Origin: Corallococcus praedator
Lineage (GTDB): Bacteria; Myxococcota; Myxococcia; Myxococcales; Myxococcaceae
Length of the DNA stretch: 45,061 bases
NCBI RefSeq assembly: GCF_003612125.1
Contig: NZ_RAWI01000027.1
Location: 1 to 45,061, forward strand
Direction of reading: 5' to 3'
Made by a program: the position numbers and the translations under genes. Positions 24,315-34,811 of the stretch are shown piece by piece (the first letter of the stretch is position 1; every line of letters starts with the position of its first letter). The notes under the pieces are model-generated. The model worked only from the letters and a program-made list of their open reading frames with translations. It ran no database searches and was not told where the DNA came from.

Positions 24315-26503
24315 TGCGCCCCACCGTTCCCGACTTCTCCCGCGTCGCGTTCGACGCCCCTGAGACCCAGGCCGCCCCCGCCGTGCGCGACACGCAGCGC
24401 GCCCACGCGAGCGAGGCCACGCGCGCCGCCGAGCGCTGGGATACCCCCGAGGGCATCCCCGTCAAGCCGCTCTACACCCGCGAGGACCTGGAGGGCGTGG
24501 AGCACCTGGGCTCGCTGCCCGGCCTGCCCCCGTTCGTGCGCGGCCCGTACGCCACCATGTACGTACAGCAGCCGTGGACGGTGCGCCAGTACGCGGGCTT
24601 CTCCACCGCGGAGGCGTCCAATGCCTTCTACCGGCGCAACCTGGCGGCCGGACAGAAGGGCCTGTCCATCGCGTTCGACCTGGCCACGCACCGGGGCTAC
24701 GACAGCGACCATCCTCGCGTCGCGGGCGACGTGGGCATGGCGGGCGTGGCCATCGACTCCATCAAGGACATGCGCATCCTGTTCGACCGCATCCCGCTCG
24801 ACCAGATGAGCGTGTCGATGACGATGAACGGCGCCGTCCTGCCCGTGCTCGCGCTCTACGTGGTCGCGGCCGAGGAACAGGGCGTGAAGCCCGAGCAGCT
24901 CAGCGGGACCATCCAGAACGACATCCTCAAGGAGTTCATGGTCCGCAACACGTACATCTATCCGCCCGGTCCCTCCATGCGGATCATCGGGGACATCTTC
25001 AAGTTCACGGCGGAGAAGATGCCGCGCTTCAACAGCATCAGCATCAGCGGCTACCACATGCAGGAGGCCGGCGCGACGCAGGACCTGGAGCTGGGCTACA
25101 CGCTCGCGGACGGCGTGGAGTACGTGCGCGCGGGCCTCGCGGCCGGCCTGGGCGTGGACGCGTTCGCCCCGCGCCTGTCGTTCTTCTGGGCCATCGGGAT
25201 GAACTTCTTCATGGAGGTGGCGAAGATGCGCGCCGCCCGCCTCCTCTGGGCCCGCCTCATCAAGGGCTTCAACCCGAAGAGCGACAAGAGCCTGGCGCTG
25301 CGCACCCATTGCCAGACGTCCGGCTGGAGCCTCACCGCGCAGGACGTCTACAACAACGTCGTGCGCACCTGCGTGGAGGCCATGGCCGCGACGCAGGGCC
25401 ACACCCAGAGCCTGCACACCAACTCGCTGGATGAGGCCATCGCGCTGCCCACCGACTTCAGCGCGCGCATCGCCCGCAACACCCAGCTCTACCTCCAGTT
25501 GGAGAGCGGCACCACGCGCGTCATCGACCCGTGGGGCGGCAGCTACTACGTGGAGCGCCTCACCCACGAGCTGGCCCAGAAGGCCTGGGGCCACATCCAG
25601 GAAGTGGAGGCCCTGGGCGGCATGACCAAGGCCATCGAAGCGGGCCTGCCCAAGCTGCGCATCGAAGAGGCCGCCGCGCGCACCCAGGCGCGGATCGACT
25701 CCGGGCGCCAGGCCATCATCGGCGTGAACAAGTACCCGCCGGAGCGCGAGGACCGCATCGAGATCCTCAAGGTGGACAACTCCGCGGTGCGCGAGTCTCA
25801 AATCGCCCGGCTGCGCGAGCTGCGCGCCGAACGCAACGCGGAGGAGGTGCGCCGCCGGCTGGACGCGCTCACCGAAGCCGGACGCCGCAACGAGGGCAAC
25901 CTGCTCGCGCTCGCCATCGACGCGGCGCGGGCGAAGGCCACGGTGGGCGAAATCAGCGACGCGCTCGAGAAGGTCTACGGGCGCTACGAGGCCACCGTGC
26001 GCAGCGTGTCCGGGGTGTATTCGGCGGAGGCCGGCGGGGCGCAGGGCATCGCGGAGGCGCGGGCGAAGGCGGACTCCTTCCTGGCGCGCTTCGGCCGCCG
26101 GCCGCGCATCCTCATCGCGAAGATGGGCCAGGACGGCCACGACCGCGGGCAGAAGGTCATCGCCACGGCGTTCGCGGACCTGGGCTTCGACGTGGACATC
26201 GGGCCGCTGTTCCAGACGCCGGAGGAGTCCGCGAAGCAGGCGGTGGAGAACGACGTGCACGTGGTGGGCGCAAGCTCGCTCGCGGCCGGCCACCTCACGC
26301 TGGTGCCCCAGCTCAAGCAAGCGCTGAAGGCGCTGGGCCGCGAGGACATCATGGTGGTGGTGGGCGGCGTCATCCCCGCCCAGGACTACGAGCAGCTCAA
26401 GGCCGCGGGCGCCGCCGCCATCTTCGGCCCGGGCACGGTCATCGCGAAGGCGGCCATCGAGCTGCTCGACAAGCTGGCCGCCGCGCTGGAGGAAGAGGCG
26501 TGA
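24314..26503 (+). CDS. mutB: Methylmalonyl-CoA mutase large (alpha) subunit
   Basis: The 729-residue catalytic subunit rearranges methylmalonyl-CoA and succinyl-CoA using adenosylcobalamin. The substrate-binding Tyr in TVRQYAGF (Tyr93) and Arg in FMVRNTY (Arg211), which bind the free carboxylate in characterised mutases, are both present, as are [10 protein letters not shown] and [12 protein letters not shown]. The C-terminal B12 domain has [10 protein letters not shown] (DxHxxG with the cobalt-ligating His). Length and motif order match the family. It follows mutA with a 1-bp overlap and is followed by meaB with a 4-bp GTGA overlap, so the three form one operon. Confidence 0.97.
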   Translation: MRPTVPDFSRVAFDAPETQAAPAVRDTQRAHASEATRAAERWDTPEGIPVKPLYTREDLEGVEHLGSLPGLPPFVRGPYATMYVQQPWTVRQYAGFSTAEASNAFYRRNLAAGQKGLSIAFDLATHRGYDSDHPRVAGDVGMAGVAIDSIKDMRILFDRIPLDQMSVSMTMNGAVLPVLALYVVAAEEQGVKPEQLSGTIQNDILKEFMVRNTYIYPPGPSMRIIGDIFKFTAEKMPRFNSISISGYHMQEAGATQDLELGYTLADGVEYVRAGLAAGLGVDAFAPRLSFFWAIGMNFFMEVAKMRAARLLWARLIKGFNPKSDKSLALRTHCQTSGWSLTAQDVYNNVVRTCVEAMAATQGHTQSLHTNSLDEAIALPTDFSARIARNTQLYLQLESGTTRVIDPWGGSYYVERLTHELAQKAWGHIQEVEALGGMTKAIEAGLPKLRIEEAAARTQARIDSGRQAIIGVNKYPPEREDRIEILKVDNSAVRESQIARLRELRAERNAEEVRRRLDALTEAGRRNEGNLLALAIDAARAKATVGEISDALEKVYGRYEATVRSVSGVYSAEAGGAQGIAEARAKADSFLARFGRRPRILIAKMGQDGHDRGQKVIATAFADLGFDVDIGPLFQTPEESAKQAVENDVHVVGASSLAAGHLTLVPQLKQALKALGREDIMVVVGGVIPAQDYEQLKAAGAAAIFGPGTVIAKAAIELLDKLAAALEEEA

Positions 26504-27483
26504 AGTCGCTGCCCGCGGACACCTACGTGGAAGGCGTGCGGGCGGGAGACCGGGCGGTGCTCGCGCGCGCCATCACCCTGGTGGAGAGCGAGCACCCGCG
26601 CCACGCGGCGCTCGCGCAGGAGGTCCTCACGCGGCTGCTGCCCCACACCGGCAGGAGCCGGCGCGTGGGCATCAGCGGCGTGCCGGGCGTGGGCAAGAGC
26701 ACCTTCATCGACGCGCTGGGCATGCACCTCGTCGGAAGCGGGCACCAGGTCGCGGTGCTCGCCATCGACCCGTCCAGCAGCGTGTCCGGCGGCAGCATCC
26801 TGGGCGACAAGACGCGCATGTCGCGGCTGGCACGCGCACCCGCGGCGTACATCCGGCCCAGTCCTTCCAGCGGCACGCTGGGCGGCGTCGCGCGCAAGAC
26901 GCGGGAGACGCTGCTCCTGTGCGAGGCCGCGGGCTTCGACGTGGTGCTGGTGGAGACGGTGGGCGTGGGCCAGTCCGAGACCGTGGTCGCGGACCTGGTG
27001 GACTTCTACCTGGTGCTGATGCTCGCGGGCGCGGGCGACGAGCTGCAGGGCATCAAGCGCGGCATCCTGGAGGTGGCGGACATGGTCGCCATCAACAAGG
27101 CGGATGGCGACAACAAGCTCCACGCGGCGCAGGCCCGCGCCCAGTACCGCGCCGCCCTGCACCTGATGCGCCCGGGCGCGGAGCCCGTGGTCACCACCTG
27201 CAGCGCCATGGAGGGCACCGGCATCGACACGCTGTGGGACTCCGTGGAGTCCGCCGTCGCCCAACGTGAGGCGTCCGGGGAGCTGGCCCTGAGGCGGACC
27301 CGGCAGCAGGTGGGCTGGATGTGGGCCATGGTGCACGACGGCCTGCGAGCGGCCCTGCGAGCGCACCCCGAGGTGTCCGCCCTCATCCCCTCGCTGGAAG
27401 AGGACGTACGCGAAGGGCGCGCGACGCCGACCTCGGCCGCACTGCGTGTGCTGGGGGCCTTCCTTCCCCAAACGCAGGCCTGA
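26500..27483 (+). CDS. meaB: MeaB-type G3E GTPase chaperone of methylmalonyl-CoA mutase
   Basis: The 327-residue protein has a P-loop GVPGVGKST (residues 60-68), a switch segment ETVGVGQSE and NKAD for guanine recognition, then a helical C-terminus used for dimerisation. MeaB loads adenosylcobalamin into MutB and protects it from inactivation, spending GTP. The GTG start at 26500 overlaps the mutB stop (GTGA) and has a GGAAGAGG ribosome binding site just upstream. The longer frame that begins inside mutB is an out-of-frame shadow. Normal family length. Confidence 0.95.
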   Translation: MKSLPADTYVEGVRAGDRAVLARAITLVESEHPRHAALAQEVLTRLLPHTGRSRRVGISGVPGVGKSTFIDALGMHLVGSGHQVAVLAIDPSSSVSGGSILGDKTRMSRLARAPAAYIRPSPSSGTLGGVARKTRETLLLCEAAGFDVVLVETVGVGQSETVVADLVDFYLVLMLAGAGDELQGIKRGILEVADMVAINKADGDNKLHAAQARAQYRAALHLMRPGAEPVVTTCSAMEGTGIDTLWDSVESAVAQREASGELALRRTRQQVGWMWAMVHDGLRAALRAHPEVSALIPSLEEDVREGRATPTSAALRVLGAFLPQTQA

Positions 27484-27523
27484 CGAGCCGCGTCGTGCAG
27501 GCGGCAGCGCCTGTCTCAATCGC

Positions 27524-27561
27524 TTGCCGGGCCCGCATCGCACTCCTAGTGTACGCCCGTG
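27524..27561 (+). promoter_or_regulatory. Candidate promoter of icmF giving a leaderless mRNA
   Basis: TTGCCG (27524-27529) and TAGTGT (27547-27552) are spaced by 17 bp. The icmF GTG begins 7 nt after the -10 element, the expected start point, and no Shine-Dalgarno sequence is visible. The -10 fits TAnnnT only. The arrangement is the same as at ileS. Confidence 0.35.
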
Positions 27562-30500
27562 CGACACCCCCAACCGACGACCGCTCCCCAGCCCTACAAG
27601 CCGCGCCACCACGTCCGCATCGTCACGGCCGCCAGCCTCTTCGACGGACATGACGCGGCCATCAACGTGATGCGCCGCCTCATGCAGTCCTCGGGCGCGG
27701 AGATCATCCACCTGGGGCACAACCGCTCCGTGGCGGAGATCGTCGACTGCGCCATCCAGGAGGACGCCCAGGGCATCGCCCTCACGTCCTACCAGGGCGG
27801 CCACGTCGAATACTTCAAGTACATGATTGATTTGCTGCGCGAGCGCGGCGCGAACATCAAGGTGTTCGGCGGCGGCGGCGGCACCATCCTCCCCACCGAA
27901 ATCGAGGAGCTGCACCAGTACGGCGTCACGCGCATCTACTCGCCGGATGACGGCCGGGCCATGGGCCTGCAGGGGATGATCGACGACCTCATCTCCCAGT
28001 GCGACTTCGAGGTGCGCCCCGCGGACTTCAAGCCCCTCTTGAAGGAGCCCCTGCCCCGCGAGCCCGCGCGCATCGCGTCGCTCATCACCATCGCGGAGAA
28101 CTTCGCGGAGGCGGGCGAGGAGCTGCGCACGGCGCTCGCGAACGCCCGGGTGGAGCACCCGCGCGTGCCCGTGCTGGGCATCACCGGCACCGGTGGCGCG
28201 GGCAAGTCCAGCCTCGTGGATGAGCTGGTGCGGCGCTTCCTGGCGGACTTCCCGGACAAGACGCTCGCCGTCCTCTCCGTGGATCCGTCCAAGCGCAAGT
28301 CCGGCGGCGCGCTCCTGGGCGACCGCATCCGGATGAACGCCATCGACAACCCGCGCGTCTACATGCGCTCCATGGCGACCCGACAGAGCAACCTGGCGCT
28401 GTCGCGGCACGTGGCCCACTCCATCGAGGTCTGCAAGGCGGCGGGCTTCGACCTCATCGTGGTGGAGACCTCCGGCATCGGTCAGTCGGACACGGAGATC
28501 ACCGAGCACTCGGACGTGGCGCTCTACGTCATGACGGCCGAGTACGGCGCGGCGACGCAGCTCGAGAAGATCGACATGCTCGACTTCGCGGACGTCATCG
28601 CCATCAACAAGTTCGACAAGCGCGGCTCGCTGGATGCGCTGCGAGACGTGCGCAAGCAGTGGCGGCGCAACCACAACGCCTTCACGCTGCCCGAGGACGC
28701 GGTGCCCGTGCACGGCACCATCGCCTCGCAGTTCAACGACCCGGGCATGAACACGCTCTACCGGGCCATCATCGACGCGCTGGTGAAGAAGACGGGCGCG
28801 TCGCTGCCGTCGGGCTTCGCGCTCACCCCCGGCATGAGCGAGAAGAAGTGGATCATCCCCCCGGAGCGCACCCGCTACCTTGCGGAGATCGTCGAGGCCT
28901 GTGAGTCCTATGACGGCTTCGTGCGCGCCCAGGCCGCCATCGCCCGGCGCATGTACCAGCTCCACGGCACCATCCAGGCCCTGCGCACCAACGTGGGCAA
29001 GAAGCGCCTGGAGATCGTCGAGCCCAAGGACGCCTCCGACGTGGTGCAGGTGACGGAGCGCGTGGAGGGAGAGCCCGCGTACCTGGGCGACCTGGTCGCG
29101 CTGTACCAGGACCTGGAGAGCCGCCTGCACGCGGACTGCCGGCGCCTTTTGGCCGAGTGGCCGGCGACGAAGAAGCGCTACGCCGCGTCCAAGTACCAGT
29201 TCCAGGTGCGCGACAAGGTCATCGAGCTGGACCTCATCTCCGAGTCCCTCTCCCACCTGCGCATCCCCAAGATTTCCCTTCCCCGGTATGAAGACTGGGG
29301 CGACATCCTGACGTGGCTGCTGCGGGAGAACGCGCCGGGCGCCTTCCCGTTCACCGCGGGCGTCTTCCCGCTCAAGCGCGAGGGTGAGGACCCGGCGCGC
29401 ATGTTCGCGGGCGAGGGCGGCCCGGAGCGGACCAACAAGCGCTTCCACTACGTGTCGCGCGGCCTGCCGGCGAAGCGCCTGTCCACGGCGTTCGACTCGG
29501 TGACGCTGTACGGCGAGGACCCGGACCACCGGCCGGACATCTACGGCAAGGTGGGCAACTCCGGCGTGTCCATCGCCAACGTGGACGACGCGAAGAAGCT
29601 CTACTCCGGCTTCGACCTGGCGGACCCGTCCACCTCCGTGTCGATGACCATCAACGGCCCGGCGCCCATGCTGCTGGGCTTCTTCCTCAACGCCGCCGTG
29701 GATCAGCAGTGCGAGAAGTGGATCCGCGCGCAGGGCAAGGTGGAGGAGGTCGAGAAGCGCATCGAGGAGCTCTACAAGGCGCGCGGCGTGCCGCGTCCGC
29801 GCTACCAGGGCGAGCTGCCCCAGGGCAACGACGGGCTGGGCCTGCTGCTCTTGGGCGTGTCCGGCGACGAGGTGCTGCCCCCGGAGGTCTACGCGAAGAT
29901 CCGCGCGCAGACGCTCCAGGCGGTGCGTGGCACGGTGCAGGCGGACATCCTCAAGGAGGACCAGGCGCAGAACACCTGCATCTTCTCCACGGAGTTCGCG
30001 CTCCGGGTGATGGGCGACATCCAGCAGTACTTCATCGACCAGAAGGTGCGGAACTTCTACTCGGTGTCGATCTCCGGCTACCACATCGCGGAGGCCGGGG
30101 CGAACCCCATCTCCCAGCTCGCGTTCACGCTGGCGAACGGCTTCACCTTCGTCGAGTACTACCTGTCGCGCGGGATGCACATCGACGACTTCGCGCCCAA
30201 CCTGTCGTTCTTCTTCTCCAACGGCATGGACCCCGAATACGCGGTGCTGGGGCGCGTGGCCCGCCGCATCTGGGCCAAGGCCATCCGGGACAAGTACGGC
30301 GGCAATGACCGCTCGCAGAAGCTGAAGTATCACATCCAGACGTCCGGCCGGTCCCTGCACGCGCAGGAGATTGCCTTCAACGACATCCGCACCACGCTGC
30401 AGGCGTTGCTGGCGCTCAACGACAACTGCAACTCCTTGCATACCAACGCGTATGACGAGGCCATCACCACGCCCACGGAGGAGAGCGTGCGGCGGGCGCT

Positions 30501-31026
30501 GGCCATCCAGCTGGTCATCAACAAGGAGTTCGGCCTGTCGAAGAACGAGAACCCCAACCAGGGCTCGTTCATCATCGAGGAGCTGACGGACATGGTGGAG
30601 GCGGCGGTGCTGGCGGAGTTCCGCGCCATCTCCGAGCGCGGCGGCGTGCTGGGCGCGATGGAGCGCATGTACCAGCGCTCCAAGATTCAGGAAGAGTCGC
30701 TGTACTACGAGATGCAGAAGCACGACGGGACGCTGCCCATCATCGGCGTGAACACCTTCCTGGATCCGAAGGGCTCTCCCACCGTGACGCCGCCGGAGGT
30801 CATCCGCGCGACGAAGGAGGAGAAGGACTACGCCATCACCGCCCGCGACGCCTTCTGGAAGCGCAATGAGAAGACGTCCGCGCAAGCGCTGGAGGCGGTG
30901 CGCCGCGCGGCGCTGGACAACGGCAACGTGTTCGGCGCGCTGATGGACGCGTGCAAGGTGTGCACGCTGGGCCAGCTGTCCCGCGCGCTGTACGAAGTGG
31001 GCGGGCAGTACCGGCGCAACATGTAG
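27559..31026 (+). CDS. icmF: Fused isobutyryl-CoA mutase IcmF
   Basis: The 1155-residue protein joins three parts: an N-terminal B12 domain (about 20-150, with DGHDAA and GGGGGTI), a MeaI GTPase (P-loop GTGGAGKSS near 210, [13 protein letters not shown]) and a mutase barrel (about 540-1150). By motif alignment with MutB, Phe616 in RMFAGEG replaces the Tyr, and Gln804 in EDQAQNT replaces the Arg. These are the signatures of isobutyryl-CoA rather than methylmalonyl-CoA mutases. It interconverts isobutyryl-CoA and butyryl-CoA; known IcmFs also act on isovaleryl-/pivalyl-CoA. It lies 75 bp after meaB and seems to have its own promoter. It is slightly longer than typical members (about 1090). Confidence 0.96.
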   Translation: MRHPQPTTAPQPYKPRHHVRIVTAASLFDGHDAAINVMRRLMQSSGAEIIHLGHNRSVAEIVDCAIQEDAQGIALTSYQGGHVEYFKYMIDLLRERGANIKVFGGGGGTILPTEIEELHQYGVTRIYSPDDGRAMGLQGMIDDLISQCDFEVRPADFKPLLKEPLPREPARIASLITIAENFAEAGEELRTALANARVEHPRVPVLGITGTGGAGKSSLVDELVRRFLADFPDKTLAVLSVDPSKRKSGGALLGDRIRMNAIDNPRVYMRSMATRQSNLALSRHVAHSIEVCKAAGFDLIVVETSGIGQSDTEITEHSDVALYVMTAEYGAATQLEKIDMLDFADVIAINKFDKRGSLDALRDVRKQWRRNHNAFTLPEDAVPVHGTIASQFNDPGMNTLYRAIIDALVKKTGASLPSGFALTPGMSEKKWIIPPERTRYLAEIVEACESYDGFVRAQAAIARRMYQLHGTIQALRTNVGKKRLEIVEPKDASDVVQVTERVEGEPAYLGDLVALYQDLESRLHADCRRLLAEWPATKKRYAASKYQFQVRDKVIELDLISESLSHLRIPKISLPRYEDWGDILTWLLRENAPGAFPFTAGVFPLKREGEDPARMFAGEGGPERTNKRFHYVSRGLPAKRLSTAFDSVTLYGEDPDHRPDIYGKVGNSGVSIANVDDAKKLYSGFDLADPSTSVSMTINGPAPMLLGFFLNAAVDQQCEKWIRAQGKVEEVEKRIEELYKARGVPRPRYQGELPQGNDGLGLLLLGVSGDEVLPPEVYAKIRAQTLQAVRGTVQADILKEDQAQNTCIFSTEFALRVMGDIQQYFIDQKVRNFYSVSISGYHIAEAGANPISQLAFTLANGFTFVEYYLSRGMHIDDFAPNLSFFFSNGMDPEYAVLGRVARRIWAKAIRDKYGGNDRSQKLKYHIQTSGRSLHAQEIAFNDIRTTLQALLALNDNCNSLHTNAYDEAITTPTEESVRRALAIQLVINKEFGLSKNENPNQGSFIIEELTDMVEAAVLAEFRAISERGGVLGAMERMYQRSKIQEESLYYEMQKHDGTLPIIGVNTFLDPKGSPTVTPPEVIRATKEEKDYAITARDAFWKRNEKTSAQALEAVRRAALDNGNVFGALMDACKVCTLGQLSRALYEVGGQYRRNM

Positions 31027-31038
31027 TGCGCCGCGACG

Positions 31039-31070
31039 TCGCGGTCCCGGCCATGTGCCCGGGACCGCGA
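31039..31070. terminator. 12-bp perfect hairpin between icmF and the convergent lipoprotein gene
   Basis: Positions 31039-31050 (TCGCGGTCCCGG) pair perfectly with 31059-31070 around an 8-nt loop. It lies 12 bp after the icmF stop and 10 bp from the convergent stop at 31081, so it probably ends both transcripts. No U-tract. Confidence 0.72.
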
Positions 31071-31080
31071 TGGGATGGCC

Positions 31081-32724
31081 TCAGGGGCCCAGGTCCTCGA
31101 ACTGGCAGGCGTAGTCGCCCAGGACCGCTTTGGACTCCGCCATCAGGTCGACGGAGTAGGTTCCGGTCTGGAGCTGCGTGTAGGTCTGGGTCCACCGCGA
31201 GTCCACGTGCTCGCGGGGCACCTCCAGCCGGTTGTCCTGGGCGTCACGCACGACCGCGTAGAGCTGCACCTGCCCCGGCGTCTCCTTCCAGTCGCAGCCG
31301 AACCGGTAGCGCCGCCCCGCGATCGCCTGGAAGGAGAAGAAGTCGTGGTCGTAGGCGTCGGGGATGTGGCCCGTGATGGCCTGCACCGGCCCCGTGAGCG
31401 GCGTCGCCGTGGCCAGGGTGTCTCCGTGGTCGTCCTCGCCCAGGTCCTCGAACTGGAGGGCGTAGTTCTGCTGCACCCACCGCGGCACCAGGAACGCGTT
31501 GAGGTTGATGCTCACGTAGTGCGTGGACTGGGAGGCCTTGAAGGTCGTGGTCGTGCGCTCGGAGGTCGAACGGGTGAAGGCTCCACCCGGGACGGCATCC
31601 AGGATCTCGCAGGACATCAGGCCGTCTTCGGTGCACGACGCCCGGTAGTGGTGCTGGGGCACGACGCGCAGGGAGAAGACGTCCCGGTCCATGAAGGTCT
31701 CCATCTTCCCCTGGACGGACGCCGTGCCGGCCGGAAGCGCGGTCGCGGTCTCCATCGTGTCTCCGTGGTCCTCGGCCCCCAGGTCATTCAGCAGACAACT
31801 GTAGGGAGCCAGCGTCGCGGGGTACGTGATGTCATTGATGGAGGCATAGAACAGCCCGCCCGGTGACTTGAAGGCGATGCTGCCCTCCCGGATCTCCTCG
31901 AAGAAGATGTCGTACGCGGCGATCGCATACTCCTGGTCCCTCCGGTTGACGAAGGCCATCTCCCAGTACGGCGTCGGGAAGGTACAGGTGAGGGCATAGA
32001 CCCGGTCCGCCACGGTCTGGAACGAGAGCAGGTCCCGCTCGTAGTAGTGCTCATTGATGCCCGTCAGGGGCTGCGCCGAGGGCACCCAGGGGGCCGCGAA
32101 GGCGAACAGGTCCGCCTGGTCATCCGGCCCCGTGTCCACGAAGCGGAAGGCGAAGGGCCGGCGGGCGTCCTCGTAGAACGCGGAGATCTCCAGCGTGTAG
32201 ACGGCGTTCGCCGCGAAGCCCGACCAATGCCAGGTGTAGGGCATCCAGCTCGGCACCCCGTCCCTCATGACACCGTAATCGAGCGACACACCCGCCGCGT
32301 CCCGCAGATTCAGGACATAGCCCTCCGTCTCGACCTCCACGATGAAGTCATAGTGCCGCCCGGCCTGGGCGACGAAGGCGAACCGGAGCGGAACCTCCAT
32401 GCTCCCCCAGGGGACGGAATGGACCTCCGTCTCCGAGGGCGTCACCAGCGTGTAGCCGTCCGGGATTTCAGGTGCCGGGCACGGCGGGGCGCTACCGTCC
32501 TCGCACCGACACACCGGCAGCCCGTCCTGGATGGAGCACGTCCCCTCGGAACAGGAGAAGCCATCGCAGGTGGGCTCCGGTTCCGCGACGGTTCCGGCGT
32601 CAAGGCCCGCGTCCACGACAGCCCCCGCGTCAGGGCGAGGGTCGGGGGCCGAATCACAGGCGCCCAGGCTGAACAGACAGGCACAGAGAAAAAAGGCAGA
32701 CAGCAGGTGCTTCGTCACAGGCAT
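31081..32724 (-). CDS. Lipoprotein with EGF-like segment and pre-peptidase-like repeats
   Basis: The 547-residue protein starts with a lipoprotein signal (lipobox LGAC, Cys23), an Asp/Ala/Pro-rich linker, and a short Cys cluster (CDGFSCSEGTCS, then CRCEDG) like an EGF-type loop. The rest contains several beta-sandwich modules. The last two begin DLGAEDHGDTMETATALPAG and DLGEDDHGDTLATATPLTG, the pattern of bacterial pre-peptidase C-terminal (PPC) domains, and the chain ends again with FEDLGP. No catalytic domain is seen, so it is probably a cell-surface binding protein. GGGGAGG lies 8 nt before the ATG. Function unknown. Confidence 0.85.
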   Translation of the reverse strand: MPVTKHLLSAFFLCACLFSLGACDSAPDPRPDAGAVVDAGLDAGTVAEPEPTCDGFSCSEGTCSIQDGLPVCRCEDGSAPPCPAPEIPDGYTLVTPSETEVHSVPWGSMEVPLRFAFVAQAGRHYDFIVEVETEGYVLNLRDAAGVSLDYGVMRDGVPSWMPYTWHWSGFAANAVYTLEISAFYEDARRPFAFRFVDTGPDDQADLFAFAAPWVPSAQPLTGINEHYYERDLLSFQTVADRVYALTCTFPTPYWEMAFVNRRDQEYAIAAYDIFFEEIREGSIAFKSPGGLFYASINDITYPATLAPYSCLLNDLGAEDHGDTMETATALPAGTASVQGKMETFMDRDVFSLRVVPQHHYRASCTEDGLMSCEILDAVPGGAFTRSTSERTTTTFKASQSTHYVSINLNAFLVPRWVQQNYALQFEDLGEDDHGDTLATATPLTGPVQAITGHIPDAYDHDFFSFQAIAGRRYRFGCDWKETPGQVQLYAVVRDAQDNRLEVPREHVDSRWTQTYTQLQTGTYSVDLMAESKAVLGDYACQFEDLGP

Positions 32725-32802
32725 GAAAAGGGCCTCCCCCTCGGAGGACGCGCACCCTATCCGAAGCCTGACTGTCTGCCCATCCCCCGCTCCGTTTGAC
32801 TT

Positions 32803-33543
32803 TCAGTACGGGCTCGACGTGGGGCGGATGATGATCTCACTCACATCCACGTCCGCGGGCTGGGCGATGGCGTAGGCGATGGACCGGGCCACGGCCTCCG
32901 CCGGAATCGCGCCCTTCCTGAACTCACGCATCACCTCGCGGGCGTTCGGGTCGGAGATGCTCTCCGCCAGCTCCGACGTCGTGACGCCCGGGGAGATCAC
33001 CGTCACGCGGATGTCCGCGCCCACCTCCTGGCGCAGGCCCTCCGAAATCGCCAGCACCGCGAACTTCGTGGCGCAGTAGACGGCCGCCGTCGGGCTCACC
33101 GTGTGCCCCCCGATGGACGACACGTTGATGAACTGGCCCGCCTTCTGGCGCTTCATCACCGGCAGGCCCGCCGCGATGCCATGCAGCACGCCCCGGATGT
33201 TCACGTCGATCATCCGGTCCCACTCCTCCACCTTCAGCATCTCCAGGAGCGACAGCGGCATCACGCCCGCGTTGTTGATGAGCACGTCCAGCCGCCCGAA
33301 CTCCTTCAGCGTGAAGTCCACGAAGCCCTGCACGTCCTCGCGCTTCGTCACGTCCAGCGCGCGCACCCGCGCCTCGCCGCCCTTCGCCTTCAGCTCGGAG
33401 GCCAGCGCCTCCAGCCGGTCCACGCGCCGCGCCCCCAGCACCACCTTCGCGCCCTGCTGGGCGAGCAGGCGGGCCGCCGCCTCGCCAATGCCGCTGCTCG
33501 CTCCGGTGATGGCCACCACCTTGCCCTGGATGTTCGTCGTCAT
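32803..33543 (-). CDS. SDR-family oxidoreductase, classical type
   Basis: The 246-residue cytoplasmic SDR has TGASSGIG near residues 14-21, NNAGVMP, SSIGG with the catalytic Ser, and YCATK with the catalytic Tyr/Lys. The Arg pair GARRVDR after the second strand suggests NADP(H). The C-terminal IIRPTSSPY is typical of a widespread SDR group found next to AraC regulators. AGAGGA lies 7 nt before the ATG at 33543; the frame upstream to 34071 is a shadow of the divergent gene. The substrate is unknown. Expression is probably controlled by the divergent AraC gene. Confidence 0.92.
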   Translation of the reverse strand: MTTNIQGKVVAITGASSGIGEAAARLLAQQGAKVVLGARRVDRLEALASELKAKGGEARVRALDVTKREDVQGFVDFTLKEFGRLDVLINNAGVMPLSLLEMLKVEEWDRMIDVNIRGVLHGIAAGLPVMKRQKAGQFINVSSIGGHTVSPTAAVYCATKFAVLAISEGLRQEVGADIRVTVISPGVTTSELAESISDPNAREVMREFRKGAIPAEAVARSIAYAIAQPADVDVSEIIIRPTSSPY

Positions 33544-33699
33544 GTGCCTGTCCTCTCGTGATTGGCCGGCGCGTGAAGTCCGCCGGGAACATGCACACCC
33601 TCTCAAGACGGGCCCGGGAGGCGGTATCCGGATGCTCCCGGACTCTTGCCCATTCCTGCACGGGCGCCCCGCTTCGTTCGGGATTAAGACAGGCATCGC

Positions 33700-34626
33700 A
33701 TGACGACCGCCCGTCCCGCCCCTGCCCTGAACCCGCACCTGTCCGCGCTCGCGACGCTGCTGAAGCGCCACGCGCCCACGGACGGCATCCACGCGACGGC
33801 CATTCCCCGGCTGGTCCTCATCCGCGCCTCGGAGCCCACCACGCCCCTGCACGCGCTGCATGCGCCGGCGCTCTGCATCGTGGCGCAGGGCCGCAAGCAG
33901 GTGCTGCTGGCGGACGAATCGTATGTCTATGGCCCGGACCAGTGCCTGGTCGCGTCGGTGGACCTGCCCGTCACGGGACAGGTGGTCGAGGCCTCCTCCG
34001 CCACACCGTACCTCTGCTTCCGGCTGGACCTGGAACCCGGCCAGCTGGGCGACCTGATGATGGAGGCGCAACTGGAGACACCCGCGTCCCGGGGGATGGT
34101 CCGGGGACTGGCGCTGGGCCCGGTGGGCGCGCCGCTGCTGGACGCGACGGCGCGGCTCGTGCGACTGCTGGACACGCCGCGAGACATCCCCGTGCTGGCG
34201 CCGCTCGTCATCCGTGAAATCCTCTACCGCCTGCTATCGGGTGAGAACTCCGAACGGCTGCGGAGGATTGCCCTGGCCGACAGCCGCCTGGAGTCCGTCA
34301 CCCGCGCCATCCACTGGCTCAAGGCGCACTACACCGCGCCCCTGCGCATCGAGCGGCTGGCGCGCACCGTCCACATGAGCCCGTCCGCGCTGCACCACCA
34401 CTTCAAATCCGTCACGGCGATGAGCCCGCTGCAATACCAGAAGCAGCTGCGGCTCCAGGAGGCCCGCCGGCTGATGCTGGCGCAGGCCATGGACGCGGCG
34501 ATGGCCGGACACTCCGTGGGCTATGAGAGCCCGTCCCAGTTCAGTCGCGAATACAGCCGGCTGTTCGGGGCCCCACCTTCCCGCGACATCGCGCGGCTGC
34601 GGGAGTCGCTGGCCACCACGCCCTGA
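33700..34626 (+). CDS. AraC-family regulator with AraC_N domain
   Basis: The 308-residue protein has the AraC_N-type ligand domain (LVLIRASEPTTPLHALHAPA, ALCIVAQGRKQVLLADESYVY, then VTGQVVEAS) and a C-terminal AraC DNA-binding pair (IERLARTVHMSPSALHHHFK and AAMAGHSVGYESPSQFSREY). It is divergent from the SDR at 32803-33543, 156 bp apart, an arrangement common for AraC regulators that activate an oxidoreductase gene. The ATG at 33700 is the start of the homologous sequence, with only a weak AGG upstream. Confidence 0.92.
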   Translation: MTTARPAPALNPHLSALATLLKRHAPTDGIHATAIPRLVLIRASEPTTPLHALHAPALCIVAQGRKQVLLADESYVYGPDQCLVASVDLPVTGQVVEASSATPYLCFRLDLEPGQLGDLMMEAQLETPASRGMVRGLALGPVGAPLLDATARLVRLLDTPRDIPVLAPLVIREILYRLLSGENSERLRRIALADSRLESVTRAIHWLKAHYTAPLRIERLARTVHMSPSALHHHFKSVTAMSPLQYQKQLRLQEARRLMLAQAMDAAMAGHSVGYESPSQFSREYSRLFGAPPSRDIARLRESLATTP

Positions 34627-34643
34627 CGCGAAGCCTCGGCCCT

Positions 34644-34666
34644 CGGGGACGGCCTGTCCGTCCTCG
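34644..34666 (+). terminator. Hairpin after the AraC gene
   Basis: CGGGGACGG (34644-34652) pairs with CCGTCCTCG (34658-34666), eight Watson-Crick pairs and one G-U, around a 5-nt loop. It begins 17 bp after the AraC stop. The rest of the gap to 34811 holds no gene I can see. Confidence 0.5.
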
Positions 34667-34811
34667 CAATGACAGTCATGGCCCAGGCCCGCCGTGCCAG
34701 CCGTCCCAGGGTCCCATGGACACCCTGCCCGCCCGTCCACAGCTTGAGCCCTCTTCCCGTCCCCGGATGCAGGCCACCGCGCAGGGAGGAGTGCCCGGGA
34801 GGAGGGCTGAC

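Noticed and set aside
26386-30885. Open frame of about 1500 codons on the minus strand opposite meaB and icmF
   Set aside because: It is the antisense shadow of strongly GC3-biased genes; the translation is low-complexity His/Arg/Val/Leu sequence with no domain.
34716-34811. Longer start for the ferritin-like protein
   Set aside because: The extra 32 residues are Pro/Arg-rich and unlike the family, and the strong ribosome binding site belongs to the ATG at 34812.
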